NCBI GenBank assembly: GCA_001464765.1
Contig: LNDV01000017.1
Span: 1-64,000, forward strand
DNA: 64,000 bases
Source: Betaproteobacteria bacterium Ga0077526
Lineage (GTDB): Bacteria; Pseudomonadota; Gammaproteobacteria; Burkholderiales; Ga0077523
Direction: 5' to 3'
A program made the position numbers and the translations under genes. The notes beneath the pieces were generated by a model. It searched no databases. It saw only the letters and a list, made by a program, of their open reading frames with translations, and was not told where the DNA came from. Below are positions 1-10,037 of the stretch, in pieces. The stretch's first letter is position 1, and each line of letters starts with the position of its first letter.

Positions 1-38
1 AGGGGGAAGGGGGAAGGGGGAAGGGGGAAGGGGGAAGG
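1..38. repeat. Heptamer tandem repeat (AGGGGGA)n
   Basis: Five complete copies of the 7-bp unit AGGGGGA run from the first base of the window and then decay. The array probably continues to the left, outside the window. The same heptamer, on the other strand, occurs near 59104–59130. The remaining bases up to 150 hold no supported gene. Confidence 0.9.
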
Positions 39-150
39 ATCGGACGCGGCGTGCCGTGGTCGGTTCCCGCGAAACCGCAGATTTCACCGCCCTTCGACGC
101 GATGCACCCCGCCGGGAAGGCGCTGCCGTCCTTGCGGGCGAGCGCTCGGG

Positions 151-696
151 TCAGCGCTCGAGCTGCTGCAGCAGGCTCTGGCTGGTCTGACGGAGTCTGG
201 CCGAGAGCAGGGTCACCAGCTTGATGAGGATCTTGGCACCCAGACTGGGTTCCTCGAGGATGATCTTCACCATGCCGTCGCGGGACAGCGCCGCGAACGT
301 AGTGGTTTCGGCGGCGACGCAGGTGGCGAAGCGCGGTTCGCCGTCGATCATGGACATCTCGCCCAGCGTGGCGCCGGGCCCGACGATCGTCATGGGCTGG
401 TGACCGCCCTGCCCCGGCCCCTTGTGCTTGAGGATCTCGACCTGTCCCTCGATGATGAGGAGCATGTAGTCGTCGATGTCCCCTTCGCGGATGATCGTCT
501 GCCCGGCCTGGGCCCGGTAGATGAGCATGTTGCGGGCGAGCATGTCGATGTCACCCGGGGTGAAATCCGAGAAGAAGCGCGCGTGCCCGATCATCGCGAA
601 GATGCGCTGCACCGCCGTGCTGCCCTCGCCGAGATACTCCAGCGCCTGCAGCGTCTCGTTCTTCGTCGTCTGTTCCGCGACGTTTGTGTCCGACAC
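151..696 (-). CDS. Cyclic nucleotide-binding domain protein (Crp-type sensor without HTH)
   Basis: A 181-residue protein made almost entirely of one cNMP-binding beta-roll, about residues 36–150. The phosphate-binding cassette is recognisable: Gly112-Glu113 followed by Pro121-Arg122 match the G-E…P-R pattern of cAMP/cGMP-binding folds. The C-terminal helix (about 150–180) is not followed by a helix-turn-helix, so it is unlikely to be a CRP-like DNA-binding regulator. It more probably binds a cyclic nucleotide and acts through another protein. The start is GTG at 696, with a G-rich stretch just upstream. Two class III adenylate cyclases are encoded elsewhere in the window, so cAMP is a plausible ligand; that link is inference. 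Confidence 0.85.
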   Translation of the reverse strand: MSDTNVAEQTTKNETLQALEYLGEGSTAVQRIFAMIGHARFFSDFTPGDIDMLARNMLIYRAQAGQTIIREGDIDDYMLLIIEGQVEILKHKGPGQGGHQPMTIVGPGATLGEMSMIDGEPRFATCVAAETTTFAALSRDGMVKIILEEPSLGAKILIKLVTLLSARLRQTSQSLLQQLER

Positions 697-876
697 CGGC
701 TAAGCCCCCCAACACATCATGAAATTCTTGTCTGATCCGGCAACGATTCCAGCAATGTGACCGTTCGGTCTGTTTCGTCCGATTATGGGGGAACGCAGGG
801 GCATTCGGGAACACCCGCGCCAAAAGAGCCGGGCAATGCGCGATCGACCCGCACGCGCCGAGGGGACAGAACCGTC

Positions 877-2343
877 TCAGGCCGTCCCGCCAACCGTGAG
901 TCCGTCCAGCCGCAGCGTCGGCTGCCCCACGCCCACGGGCACGCTCTGCCCTTCCTTGCCGCAGGTCCCGACGCCGGGGTCGAGGCGCATGTCGTTGCCG
1001 ATCATCGACACGCGTGTCAGGACATCCGGTCCGTTGCCGATCAACGTGGCGCCCTTGACCGGTCGCGTCACCTTGCCGTCCTCGATGAGATACGCCTCGG
1101 CGGCGCTGAAGACGAACTTCCCGCTCACGATGTCCACCTGGCCGCCGCCGAAGTTGGCGGCGTAGAGCCCTTTCTTCACGGAACGCAGGATTTCCTCTGG
1201 CGCACGGGTGCCGTTCAGCATGTACGTGTTGGTCATTCGAGGCATCGGCAGATGTGCGTAGGACTCCCGTCGGCCGTTGCCCGTGGGCTCCACACCCATG
1301 AGGCGCGCATTCAGGGTGTCCTGAAGATAGCCGCGCAGAACGCCATCCTCGATGAGCGTCGTGCAACGGGTAGGCGTGCCCTCGTCGTCGACGTTGAGGG
1401 AGCCGCGCCGCTTCTCGATGGTGCCATCGTCCACGACCGTGACACCGGGGGCGGCCACGCGCTCGCCGATGCGGCCGCTGAACGCGGATGTCCCCTTGCG
1501 ATTGAAGTCGCCTTCGAGTCCGTGACCGATGGCCTCGTGCAGAAGAATGCCGGGCCAGCCCGGCCCGAGCACGACGGTCATGGCACCGGCAGGCGCTGCG
1601 TCGGCACCGAGATTCACAAGGGCCTGATCCACGGCCTTTGCCGCGTAGTCCTGCAGGCGCTGGTCGTCGAAGTAGGAGAAGTCGAACCGGCCGCCGCCGC
1701 CTGCGCTGCCCTGTTCCCGCCGCCCGTTCTCTTCCACGATCACCTGCAGCGACACCCGCACGAGAGGGCGCACATCGGCGGCCGTGACGCCGTCACTGCG
1801 CACAACCAGCACCACCTCGTATTCCCCCGCGAGGCTGGCGATGACCTGGCTCACCCGCGGATCGCGCGCGCGGGCCATGCCTTCGAGGCGTTCCAGAAGA
1901 GCGACCTTCTGGGGGTCGGTCAGGCTGGTGAGCGGGTCCACGGGGGCATAGAGGTCGTGGGTTCCCACGCGACGGATGAGCGACGCCGTGCCGTCTCCTC
2001 CCTGCCGGGCGATGGCCCGGGTGGCCCGCGCCGCCCCGCTGAGCGCACCGGCACTGATGTCGTCCGAGTAGGCGAAGGCGGTCTTCTCGCCGGATACGAC
2101 CCGTACGCCGACACCCTGATCGATCGAGAAGCTGCCCGCCTTCACCCGGCCCTCCTCCAGCGACCAGCCTTCGCTCCGCGTGTACTGGAAGTACAGGTCG
2201 GCGTAGTCGGCCCGGTGCTGCAGGATTTCTCCGAACACGCCGCCGAGGGATTCCAGCCCGAGGTCGTAGGGGGTGAGCAGGGTGCCGATCGCCGTGTCCA
2301 GAGCGGGGGCACTGCGGTCGAGGGTCGGTGCGGCAGTGGTCAT
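877..2343 (-). CDS. tldD: Metalloprotease TldD
   Basis: A 488-residue protein matching TldD, the catalytic subunit of the TldD/TldE (PmbA) zinc protease that degrades unfolded peptides and processes some modified peptides and the CcdA antitoxin in Enterobacteria. The metal motif is present as [11 protein letters not shown] (an HExxxH site) in the middle of the protein. The ATG at 2343 was chosen because the frame upstream is the shadow of the nit gene; this start overlaps the nit stop as ATGA, which implies translational coupling. It is the last gene of the yhdP–nit–tldD operon. Its partner gene pmbA lies about 59 kb away in this window. Confidence 0.95.
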   Translation of the reverse strand: MTTAAPTLDRSAPALDTAIGTLLTPYDLGLESLGGVFGEILQHRADYADLYFQYTRSEGWSLEEGRVKAGSFSIDQGVGVRVVSGEKTAFAYSDDISAGALSGAARATRAIARQGGDGTASLIRRVGTHDLYAPVDPLTSLTDPQKVALLERLEGMARARDPRVSQVIASLAGEYEVVLVVRSDGVTAADVRPLVRVSLQVIVEENGRREQGSAGGGGRFDFSYFDDQRLQDYAAKAVDQALVNLGADAAPAGAMTVVLGPGWPGILLHEAIGHGLEGDFNRKGTSAFSGRIGERVAAPGVTVVDDGTIEKRRGSLNVDDEGTPTRCTTLIEDGVLRGYLQDTLNARLMGVEPTGNGRRESYAHLPMPRMTNTYMLNGTRAPEEILRSVKKGLYAANFGGGQVDIVSGKFVFSAAEAYLIEDGKVTRPVKGATLIGNGPDVLTRVSMIGNDMRLDPGVGTCGKEGQSVPVGVGQPTLRLDGLTVGGTA

Positions 2344-3209
2344 GCGGGGGGTTCCTGAATAAGGTCGGGAAAGTGTGGGACCGGTGCGAGCGTCCGATGT
2401 TCCAGCGCCGGCAGCGCCCGGCGCACGCGCGCCACCTCGGCACGGTCCAGGTCGGCGAAAACCACGCCGGCGCCGCTCTCGCGCTGCGCCAGTATGCGCC
2501 CCCACGGATCAATCGCAAGGCTGTGTCCGTGGGTGGTGCGGCCGTTCGGATGGGTCCCGCCCTGGGCCGGGGCCAGCACGTAGCACTGGTTCTCGATGGC
2601 CCGCGCGCGGAGCAGCGGTTCCCAGTGGGCTTCGCCTGTGGTGGCTGTGAAGGCGGAGGGCACGACGATCAGGTCGACGGGGCCCATGGCCCGGTACAGT
2701 TCCGGAAAGCGCAGGTCGTAGCAGATCGAAAGCCCCACCCGCCCGACACCGGTCTCCACCGTCGCCACACGATTGCCGGGAAAGATGGTGCGCGACTCGC
2801 TGAAGCGCTCCGCACCAAGATCGAGACCGAAGAGATGGATCTTGTCGTACCGCGCCGCCAGCGCGCCGTCCGGTCCGTACACGAGACAGGCGTTGTAGAT
2901 GCGCCCCTCGATAGCGGAGGCCATCGGTGCCGAGCCGCCCACGAGCCAGATGCCGAGAGAACGGGCAAGTCCGGAGAGGAAATCCTGAATCGGCCCCGAG
3001 CCCGGTGCCTCCCGCGCATCGACCTTGTCGGTCTCCCGGTTGCCGAGAATGCCGAAGTATTCCGGGAGGGCGACCAGTCGGGCACCGCCGGCCACCGCTT
3101 CCCGGATCAGCCGTTCCGCGACGACGAGGTTTGCCGCCACGTCGGGGCCGGACACCATCTGGATGGCGGCGATGCGCGCGGACGAAGCTTCGGAGTTCAT
3201 GCGTGTCAC
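2340..3209 (-). CDS. Carbon-nitrogen hydrolase (Nit1/deaminated-glutathione amidase type)
   Basis: A nitrilase-superfamily protein of 289 residues with the full Glu-Lys-Cys triad: Glu50 in LPEYFG, Lys123 in YDKIHLF and Cys163 in CYDLRFPE. The CYDLRFPE signature is typical of the Nit branch, whose best-known activity is hydrolysis of deaminated glutathione as metabolite repair. The annotated start is GTG at 3209; an ATG three codons downstream (3200) is equally possible. It sits between yhdP (84-bp gap) and tldD (ATGA overlap), an order conserved in Betaproteobacteria. The precise substrate is not determined by the sequence. Confidence 0.9.
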   Translation of the reverse strand: MTRMNSEASSARIAAIQMVSGPDVAANLVVAERLIREAVAGGARLVALPEYFGILGNRETDKVDAREAPGSGPIQDFLSGLARSLGIWLVGGSAPMASAIEGRIYNACLVYGPDGALAARYDKIHLFGLDLGAERFSESRTIFPGNRVATVETGVGRVGLSICYDLRFPELYRAMGPVDLIVVPSAFTATTGEAHWEPLLRARAIENQCYVLAPAQGGTHPNGRTTHGHSLAIDPWGRILAQRESGAGVVFADLDRAEVARVRRALPALEHRTLAPVPHFPDLIQEPPA

Positions 3210-3292
3210 CGTCTCGAGGCCGGAAGGACCGGATTCTAGGGAAAGTCTGATCGGTTGGCGCGGCTGCGGCGGGGTCCCGCCTGCCGTGTCGT

Positions 3293-6200
3293 TCAGCGTC
3301 GGCCCGAGCGCTCGGGGATGATCGGCGCCTTCTGGACCTTGGCCACCACGGGATCGGTCCAGGGACCCGTCACCTGGTACTCGAAAGCGATCACCCGGTC
3401 CAGCGGGTTGTCGAGAGCCTTTCCGACGATGAGCGCGATCAGGCCGGCCAGCGGATTCACGATCGCCGTCCCGACGGCGATGCTGTCCGTGATGGACGGA
3501 ATCACTCTCACGATCAGGTTCTGCGATTCGTGGACGACGTCCACCGTGCCCTTCATCGAGACCTTCGCGCTGGACCCGACCATGCGGAAATCGTCGGTCC
3601 GCATCACGCCGCGATCGATGACGCTGTTGGCCACGATGTCGTCGAAGGCGAATCCGTCACTGAAGACATCCCGGAAATCGAGTGCGACACGGCGCGGGAG
3701 CGCCTGCAGGCTGAGGATGCCGAAAAGCTTGCCGATGCCCGGCTCGAGTTGCGTGAAACGGCCGCCGCGCGCTTCGAGGGATAGACGTCCGCTCAGCGAG
3801 GCCGTGTCCACCCGCAGGGGACTGCCCTGCCACTCCACCATGCCCGCGAGCCTTGCCGTACCGCCCGAGACACCCTCCGGACGGTTCAGACGCGCGAGCA
3901 TGCGGCCGATGTCCTGCGCTTCGATCCGGATGGCCATCTGGGTGCGCGGCTTGCCCTGATCAAGCTGCCAGCCGCCCTGCGCGGTGAAATGACCATCGGG
4001 GTTGCGCACGTCCAGCTTGCGCAATGCCCAGGTGGCTCCTTCCGGAGCCGCCTGCAGGACGAGTTGCCCGAGGTTGAGCGGGCCGACCGTGAAGTGGTCG
4101 ATCTGCACGTCGACTTCCGGAAGATCGCCACCATCGACGAGATCGCCACCGGGCTGCGGGCCGGGCACCGGGTCCGGCACGTACAGCCTCGCCAGCTTGC
4201 CCACGAAACGTCCACGACCGCGCGGGTACCACTCGAGCGCGCCTTCGATCGCCTTGGCCGCAACGGCGAGCCGCCAGTTCTCCGACCGGCGCTGACCGGA
4301 CAGGGCCACATCGTTGAATTCCCGTCCATAGGCCTCGACCGTGCCGAACCGGAGATCCAGCGTGACGGGCAAGGCCGCAATCGGTGAATTGCTGGCAGTG
4401 GGCGCGTCGGGCCCGAGCTTCGGCAGCACGGCCTGCCACTCGTCGAGATCCAGCCGCGCCAGCGTGCCGCGGGCGGTGAGCGCGTTCTGTTCCGGCATGC
4501 GCGCCGGCCCGCCGAACTCGACGGCGCCGCGCCGCAGGACCCAGCCGCCGTCGGCATCATCCAGGATGGCGACGACGCTGGCACGGTCTGCCACCACCGC
4601 GGAAAGCCAGTGACCGTTCTTGCGGGTCTGCAGCTGAAAGCGCGTCGGCACGACATCGGCCGTCGCCTTCCCGAGCGGGGCCGGCAGGTCCACCGCCAAT
4701 CCGACGAGGTTCGAGTCGACCGTGATTTCGAATCGCCCAGGGCGTACCGTCGTGACGGAATTCCAGTCGATCGCGCCCGACAGTCGGCCAAGGACCGGAT
4801 GCACGGCATGCTGCCGCAGGACCGCGACGGGTGAAGTCCCGGAGGCCTCGACCTTCACGACGCCACCGGCTTGCGTGGCGAGATCGAAACGCGCCGCGCC
4901 GCCGAGGAACTCCGCCTGTCCCTTCTGCACGCGCGCGCCCTTCTCCGAGAACTCGAGCGTGCCCCGCAGACGGTCGACCGGCGGCAGCCCCACCAGGCCT
5001 TCCACGCGATTGCCCTGGAACAGGAACGTGCCGGCGACCTTCGTGTCGTCCAGACGGTGGAGCGGCAGCTGCAGTTGCAATCCGAGCGCGCCGTCCCCGG
5101 TCGCACGCACGCCGGCGCCGACGTTGCCGACCATCGCTCCCACCGGACTGTCATCGAGGAAACGCAGGAATGTGCTGACCGGACCCGTCGCCTGCCCCTT
5201 GACCGTGACGATCGTGTCGTCCGCGGAAAGATCCGCAATCCCGACCTGCACGCCGGCGAGCCGGGCTCCGAGAACCTCCCCCCTTGCGTCAATTGCCATG
5301 CGCTTGCCGGTGAATCGCAGCGTGCCCTGGATGCGTTCGATGGCCGGCCACTCGGGCGCGTAGACCAATGTGCCATCGGCGACCTCCGCCGAGATTTCGA
5401 ATGCGCCCGATCCGTCGTCGAACGGAAACCGGGCGAGGTCGCCCTTGAGGACGACTTTCCCCTGGGAAGCATTGCCGCCGCGGATCGCCCCGCGAAGCCA
5501 GGCACGCGTATCCGCGCCCACCTCCTTGGGCAGGTAACGCCAGACGGACGTCGCGCTGGCGCGGTCTATCGTCGCAACGAGATCCATGACTGTCGTACCC
5601 GCGCCGTCCTGACGGACCGTCCCGTTCGCCCGGGCCGCCACGTCGGCGTTTCCGGCGGAAACGTTCCGGAAGTCGACGACGATCGCGTCGGGCTCGAGCT
5701 TCCAGCCGAGCACGGCCGTCAGGCGATCGAGTGCGAGCGTGTCGTCCAGCACGAGGGGCGCCCGGACGGATACGCGTGTGGCGTCGAGATGCACCTCGCC
5801 GCCGTTCTGGTCCGCGGTGACGCTGCCCGTGAGGTTTCGGACCCCCGGGATACGTCCCGAGGCATCCACGCCGACGCCTTCGAACCGCGAGGAGAAGCTG
5901 TAGGTGGAGGGACCGGCAGCCGGCGTCTGCAGGGCGAAGGACAACTCCCGCAGGCGGCCCGCCGGGCGGTGGTCGGCGATTGCGCGGCGCAGCCTCGGAT
6001 CCATCGGAAGATAGGCGAGGACATGAAGCATCGGCCCCAGATCCAGGTGGTCGGACTCGACCTGCAGCTTCGCCGGCAAGTTGCCCTTCGCCTCGCTGCG
6101 CCGGACGATCACGTCGGCAGCCGGCAGCCGGCCGCCGCCGGCGACCCCCATGGACACACTGCGTGCCGCGGCCTCGAAGCCGTCCAGCGTTTTCAGCCAG

Positions 6201-7129
6201 GTGAACCGCCCCTCCAGCGTGGGCACATCGAGCGGCGGCATCGTGTCGTCTAGTCTCGTCGTGACGCCGGCGAGGCGCACGTCGAAGGTTGCTGCCTGGA
6301 CCGTGCGCCCTCCGACCTCAACCCAGCCCTCGACCTGCCCCGCCCCGGACTCGATGGGCGTGGGCAGATCGAGCCACTGGCGCGCCGCACCGAGATTGAG
6401 GTAGGGCGCCCGAAGGTACGCGCGCCCCGACCAGTTCCGGAGGTCCTGGCGTCGCCCGCCCCGGAACTCGCCGCGGACCTCGACGGCGGTGCCCACGTCG
6501 AAATCCGGCTTCGCGCTCAGCAGGAAGCGATGCACCCGCCCGCGATTGCGCAGGTCGAACTCCACCTGATCGAGCTGCAAGGGCGGCGCACTGCGAGTCT
6601 CGTCGACCCAGGTCACCTTCGCGCCGGTCACCACGACACGGTGCTGAGAGAACAGCCAGTCGGGAAAGCGCGAAGGACCGGCGTCCGCGGCGATCGGGAT
6701 GCCGCCTACGGAGATCTGACCCGAACGGTCGCGCCTGACCACCACTTCCGGTTTCTCGAGGATGAGCGCGCGGCAGCGAAGATCGAGTGCGACGAGCGAA
6801 CTCCATCCGACCCGGGCCTCGATACGTTCCAGACGAAACGCGGGACGACCCTGGGGATCGTGCACGACGACGTCGGAAACGGTGACCCACGGCCGGACGC
6901 CGGACCAGCCGCCGGAGATGGGACCGAGCGAAACGGGCCGTCCCACGACATCGCTCGCCATTGCAGCGAACTGCGGACGGAAGCGGTCGACATTGGGAAG
7001 CACGAACGCCCGCAGGACCCCCACGGTGATCGCGAGCAGGACGATGAGCCCGAACACGACCGTGCCGAAGGCGCGGCCGGAGCGGCGGATCAGTCGCCAG
7101 AAGAAACTGGGGGCAGGAAAGCGGATCAC
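3293..7129 (-). CDS. yhdP: AsmA-like envelope protein YhdP
   Basis: A very large protein (1278 residues) with one N-terminal membrane anchor (about residues 21–43) and a long periplasmic part of repeated beta-strand segments. This is the organisation of YhdP/TIGR02099, an AsmA-family bridge-like protein implicated in phospholipid transport from the inner to the outer membrane. The closing residues around DPVVAKVQK are typical of the family C-terminus. The start is GTG at 7129. It is the first gene of the yhdP–nit–tldD operon and is transcribed divergently from glnE across a 211-bp spacer that must hold both promoters; no convincing −35/−10 pair was identified there. Confidence 0.9.
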   Translation of the reverse strand: MIRFPAPSFFWRLIRRSGRAFGTVVFGLIVLLAITVGVLRAFVLPNVDRFRPQFAAMASDVVGRPVSLGPISGGWSGVRPWVTVSDVVVHDPQGRPAFRLERIEARVGWSSLVALDLRCRALILEKPEVVVRRDRSGQISVGGIPIAADAGPSRFPDWLFSQHRVVVTGAKVTWVDETRSAPPLQLDQVEFDLRNRGRVHRFLLSAKPDFDVGTAVEVRGEFRGGRRQDLRNWSGRAYLRAPYLNLGAARQWLDLPTPIESGAGQVEGWVEVGGRTVQAATFDVRLAGVTTRLDDTMPPLDVPTLEGRFTWLKTLDGFEAAARSVSMGVAGGGRLPAADVIVRRSEAKGNLPAKLQVESDHLDLGPMLHVLAYLPMDPRLRRAIADHRPAGRLRELSFALQTPAAGPSTYSFSSRFEGVGVDASGRIPGVRNLTGSVTADQNGGEVHLDATRVSVRAPLVLDDTLALDRLTAVLGWKLEPDAIVVDFRNVSAGNADVAARANGTVRQDGAGTTVMDLVATIDRASATSVWRYLPKEVGADTRAWLRGAIRGGNASQGKVVLKGDLARFPFDDGSGAFEISAEVADGTLVYAPEWPAIERIQGTLRFTGKRMAIDARGEVLGARLAGVQVGIADLSADDTIVTVKGQATGPVSTFLRFLDDSPVGAMVGNVGAGVRATGDGALGLQLQLPLHRLDDTKVAGTFLFQGNRVEGLVGLPPVDRLRGTLEFSEKGARVQKGQAEFLGGAARFDLATQAGGVVKVEASGTSPVAVLRQHAVHPVLGRLSGAIDWNSVTTVRPGRFEITVDSNLVGLAVDLPAPLGKATADVVPTRFQLQTRKNGHWLSAVVADRASVVAILDDADGGWVLRRGAVEFGGPARMPEQNALTARGTLARLDLDEWQAVLPKLGPDAPTASNSPIAALPVTLDLRFGTVEAYGREFNDVALSGQRRSENWRLAVAAKAIEGALEWYPRGRGRFVGKLARLYVPDPVPGPQPGGDLVDGGDLPEVDVQIDHFTVGPLNLGQLVLQAAPEGATWALRKLDVRNPDGHFTAQGGWQLDQGKPRTQMAIRIEAQDIGRMLARLNRPEGVSGGTARLAGMVEWQGSPLRVDTASLSGRLSLEARGGRFTQLEPGIGKLFGILSLQALPRRVALDFRDVFSDGFAFDDIVANSVIDRGVMRTDDFRMVGSSAKVSMKGTVDVVHESQNLIVRVIPSITDSIAVGTAIVNPLAGLIALIVGKALDNPLDRVIAFEYQVTGPWTDPVVAKVQKAPIIPERSGRR

Positions 7130-7340
7130 GCAGCGAGGTCTGTTCGAGCAGCGGTGACGGCGGTCCTAGGGATGGGGGGCAAAATGATCGGGGAAGCTCC
7201 GTCCCGGCACCGGGGCCGGATCGGGTACCGGAAACCCATCGGGATAATCTGCGGTCGGGTAAGAGCCGTTCGCCACGCCATCCGCAGGTCTGATGCGGCA
7301 TCATCGGCAACTTAGCCGCGAGCCCCGAGTTTACCCTGCC

Positions 7341-10037
7341 ATGACCCCACACGCAGTCCTGATCGCCGAGGCCACCGCCTTCTCCCGCTATGCGCGGACG
7401 CTGCTGGTCCGCCATCCGGAGTGCCTGCCGCCGGACTCCCTCGACGCTCCATACACGCGGGACCGCATGCTGGCGGAACTGCACGACGCCGCCCCGGCGG
7501 ACGAAGCCTCGCTGGCGCGCGCCCTGCGCCGGCTGCGTCAGCGGGTCATGCTCCACACGATGGCCCGGGACCTCGGACATCTCGCGCCGCTCGCGGAAGT
7601 GACCGGCACGGTGACGGCGCTCGCCGAAGTGTGCATCCGGTTCGCGCTCGACTGGCTCGACGCCGAGCACGCCGCCCGTTTCGGCGAACCGCGCGACGCT
7701 GCGGGCCGGCGCCAGCAGCTTCTGGTGGTGGGCATGGGCAAGCTGGGCGGGGGCGAGCTCAACGTGTCATCGGACATCGACCTCATCTTCGTGTACCCCG
7801 AAGACGGGGAAACAGTCGGCACAAGGTCGGTCTCGGTGAACGAGTACTTCTCGCGACTGGGCCGGAAACTGATCGGCGCGTTGAACGAGACGACCGAGGA
7901 CGGCTTCGTGTTCCGCGTGGACATGCGCCTGCGTCCGTACGGCGACAGCGGACCGCTCGCCGTGAGTCTGGACATGCTCGAGGAGTACTTCACGGCCCAG
8001 GGCCGCGCGTGGGAGCGCTACGCGTGGGTGAAGGCGCGCGTGCTGACGGGCGACCGCGGCGCCGAGGTGATGGCGCTCGCCACGCCCTTCGTGTTCCGGC
8101 GCCACCTGGACTTCAGCGCGATCCAGGCCATGCGCGAACTGCACTCGGAGATCGCCGCGCAGGTGCGCCGCCGGGACATGGAAGACAACGTGAAGCTCGG
8201 TCGCGGCGGCATCCGCGAGGTCGAGTTCACCGTGCAGGTCTTCCAGCTCATCCGGGGCGGACGGGATGCCCGTCTGCGCGAACGCGCCACGCTGAGCGCC
8301 CTTGCCATCCTCGTGGAGCAGCGGGCATTGCCGGCCGACGCGCTCGGCGAACTCAGTGCCGCCTACACGTTCCTCCGCGAACTCGAGCACCGGCTGCAGT
8401 ACCTGGACGATCAGCAGACACAGGAACTGCCTCGCGCGATGGCGGATCGCGAGGCCATCGCCCGGTCGATGGGCTTTCCGGATCTCGACGCCTTCGGCAC
8501 GCAGCTCGCCGCCCACCGGAGCACGGTATCCCGCCATTTCGAATCGATCTTCTCGGGAGGCACCGAGAACGGCGGCGATCCGCTGGCTGCCGCGCTGCGC
8601 GCCGGTGCGGACGACGCCGCCACGCTGGAGACACTGCGGAGCCTCGCGTTCGAAGACCCGGGCGCGGCGCTGGCCCGCGTCCGCCAGCTGCGCGGCGGGA
8701 CCCGGTTCGCGCAGATGGCAGCCCAGGCCCAGGCAAGGCTGGATCAGCTGCTTCCGCGCCTTGTCCGCGCGGCCGGCGCACACGCCCCGGCCGACGTCAC
8801 GCTCGAACGGCTGCTTCGCATCGTGGAGAGCATCGGGCGCCGGGAGTCCTACATCGCCCTGCTGGTGGAATACCCGCAGGCACTCGACGCGGTGGCCCGT
8901 CTCGTATCGCTGTCGCCGTGGGCGTGCGACTACCTCGCCCGCCATCCGATGCTGCTGGACGAGCTGATCGACCCGCGCCAGATCGGCGAGCCCGAGTGGG
9001 CGCCGCTCGACCGCAGCCTCGCGGCCACGCTCGCCCGGGAAGACGGCAACATCGAGGGCCAGATGGACCAGCTGCGGCATTTCCGCCACAGCCAGACCTT
9101 CCGCCTGCTCGTGCTCGATCTCGCCGGCGCCGTCACCCTGGAACGCCTGTCCGATCATCTGAGTGATCTCGCGTGTCTGCTTCTGCGGCACTGCCTGCGC
9201 ATTACGTGGTCGAGGCTGCCGACTCGCCACATCGACGAGCCGCAATTCGCCGTCATCGCCTACGGCAAGCTGGGGGGCAAGGAGCTCGGTTACGAAAGCG
9301 ATCTCGACATCATCTTCCTCTACGACGACGACGCGCCCAACGCCGGGGAGAACTACGCCCGGCTCGCGCAGCGGATGAACGGCATGCTGAACAGCCACAC
9401 GGGGGCCGGCACGCTGTACGAGACCGACCTGCGACTGCGTCCCGACGGCGTGAGCGGGCTGCTGGTGAGCCGCATCGAGGCTTTCGAGGAGTACCAGAGG
9501 AACAACGCGTGGCCGTGGGAGCACCAGGCCCTCACGCGGGCGCGGTTCGTCGCGGGTGACGCCGGGCTGGGCGTGCGCTTCGAGCGTCTGCGCGACGAGA
9601 TCCTGCGCACACCGCGCGACGAGGCGACCCTGCGCGAAGCGGTGCTCGGCATGCGCACGAAGATGCGCGAGGGTCACCCGAACACGTCGGGCATGTTCGA
9701 CGTGAAGCACGACACCGGCGGAATCGTCGACGTGGAATTCGCGGTGCAGCATCTGGTGCTGGCCCATGCGCATGCGCATCCGGAACTCACAGGCAATCTC
9801 GGCAACATCGCGCTGCTGCAGATGGCGGAACGACTCGGACTGGTCGCGGCACCGCTGGGATCGGCTGCCGCAGACGCATACCGCACCTTCCGCCGCAGCC
9901 AGCACGCCCTGAGGCTTCGGGGGGACCGCTACGCTCGTGTACCCGCCGAGGCGCTAAGGACGGAACGATCCGCCGCGCTGGCACTCTGGGAAGCGGTGTT
10001 CGGCGATTCGCCGGCGGCGGCACGCCCCAGCAGCTGA
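7341..10037 (+). CDS. glnE: Glutamine synthetase adenylyltransferase/deadenylylase
   Basis: An 898-residue bifunctional nucleotidyltransferase that adenylylates and deadenylylates glutamine synthetase in response to PII. Both nucleotidyltransferase domains are intact: the N-terminal (deadenylylase) one has GMGKLGGGELN followed by SDIDLIF at about residues 131–149, and the C-terminal (adenylylase) one has YGKLGGKELGYESDLDIIF at about 640–659. ATG at 7341 was preferred because residues before it look non-coding; the product is slightly shorter than the E. coli enzyme (946). The 3′ end overlaps the convergent cyclase gene by 109 bp. Confidence 0.96.
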   Translation: MTPHAVLIAEATAFSRYARTLLVRHPECLPPDSLDAPYTRDRMLAELHDAAPADEASLARALRRLRQRVMLHTMARDLGHLAPLAEVTGTVTALAEVCIRFALDWLDAEHAARFGEPRDAAGRRQQLLVVGMGKLGGGELNVSSDIDLIFVYPEDGETVGTRSVSVNEYFSRLGRKLIGALNETTEDGFVFRVDMRLRPYGDSGPLAVSLDMLEEYFTAQGRAWERYAWVKARVLTGDRGAEVMALATPFVFRRHLDFSAIQAMRELHSEIAAQVRRRDMEDNVKLGRGGIREVEFTVQVFQLIRGGRDARLRERATLSALAILVEQRALPADALGELSAAYTFLRELEHRLQYLDDQQTQELPRAMADREAIARSMGFPDLDAFGTQLAAHRSTVSRHFESIFSGGTENGGDPLAAALRAGADDAATLETLRSLAFEDPGAALARVRQLRGGTRFAQMAAQAQARLDQLLPRLVRAAGAHAPADVTLERLLRIVESIGRRESYIALLVEYPQALDAVARLVSLSPWACDYLARHPMLLDELIDPRQIGEPEWAPLDRSLAATLAREDGNIEGQMDQLRHFRHSQTFRLLVLDLAGAVTLERLSDHLSDLACLLLRHCLRITWSRLPTRHIDEPQFAVIAYGKLGGKELGYESDLDIIFLYDDDAPNAGENYARLAQRMNGMLNSHTGAGTLYETDLRLRPDGVSGLLVSRIEAFEEYQRNNAWPWEHQALTRARFVAGDAGLGVRFERLRDEILRTPRDEATLREAVLGMRTKMREGHPNTSGMFDVKHDTGGIVDVEFAVQHLVLAHAHAHPELTGNLGNIALLQMAERLGLVAAPLGSAAADAYRTFRRSQHALRLRGDRYARVPAEALRTERSAALALWEAVFGDSPAAARPSS

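Noticed and set aside
757..2358. A 533-codon open frame antisense to tldD
   Set aside because: tldD on the other strand carries the metalloprotease motif and family blocks; the antisense translation shows none.
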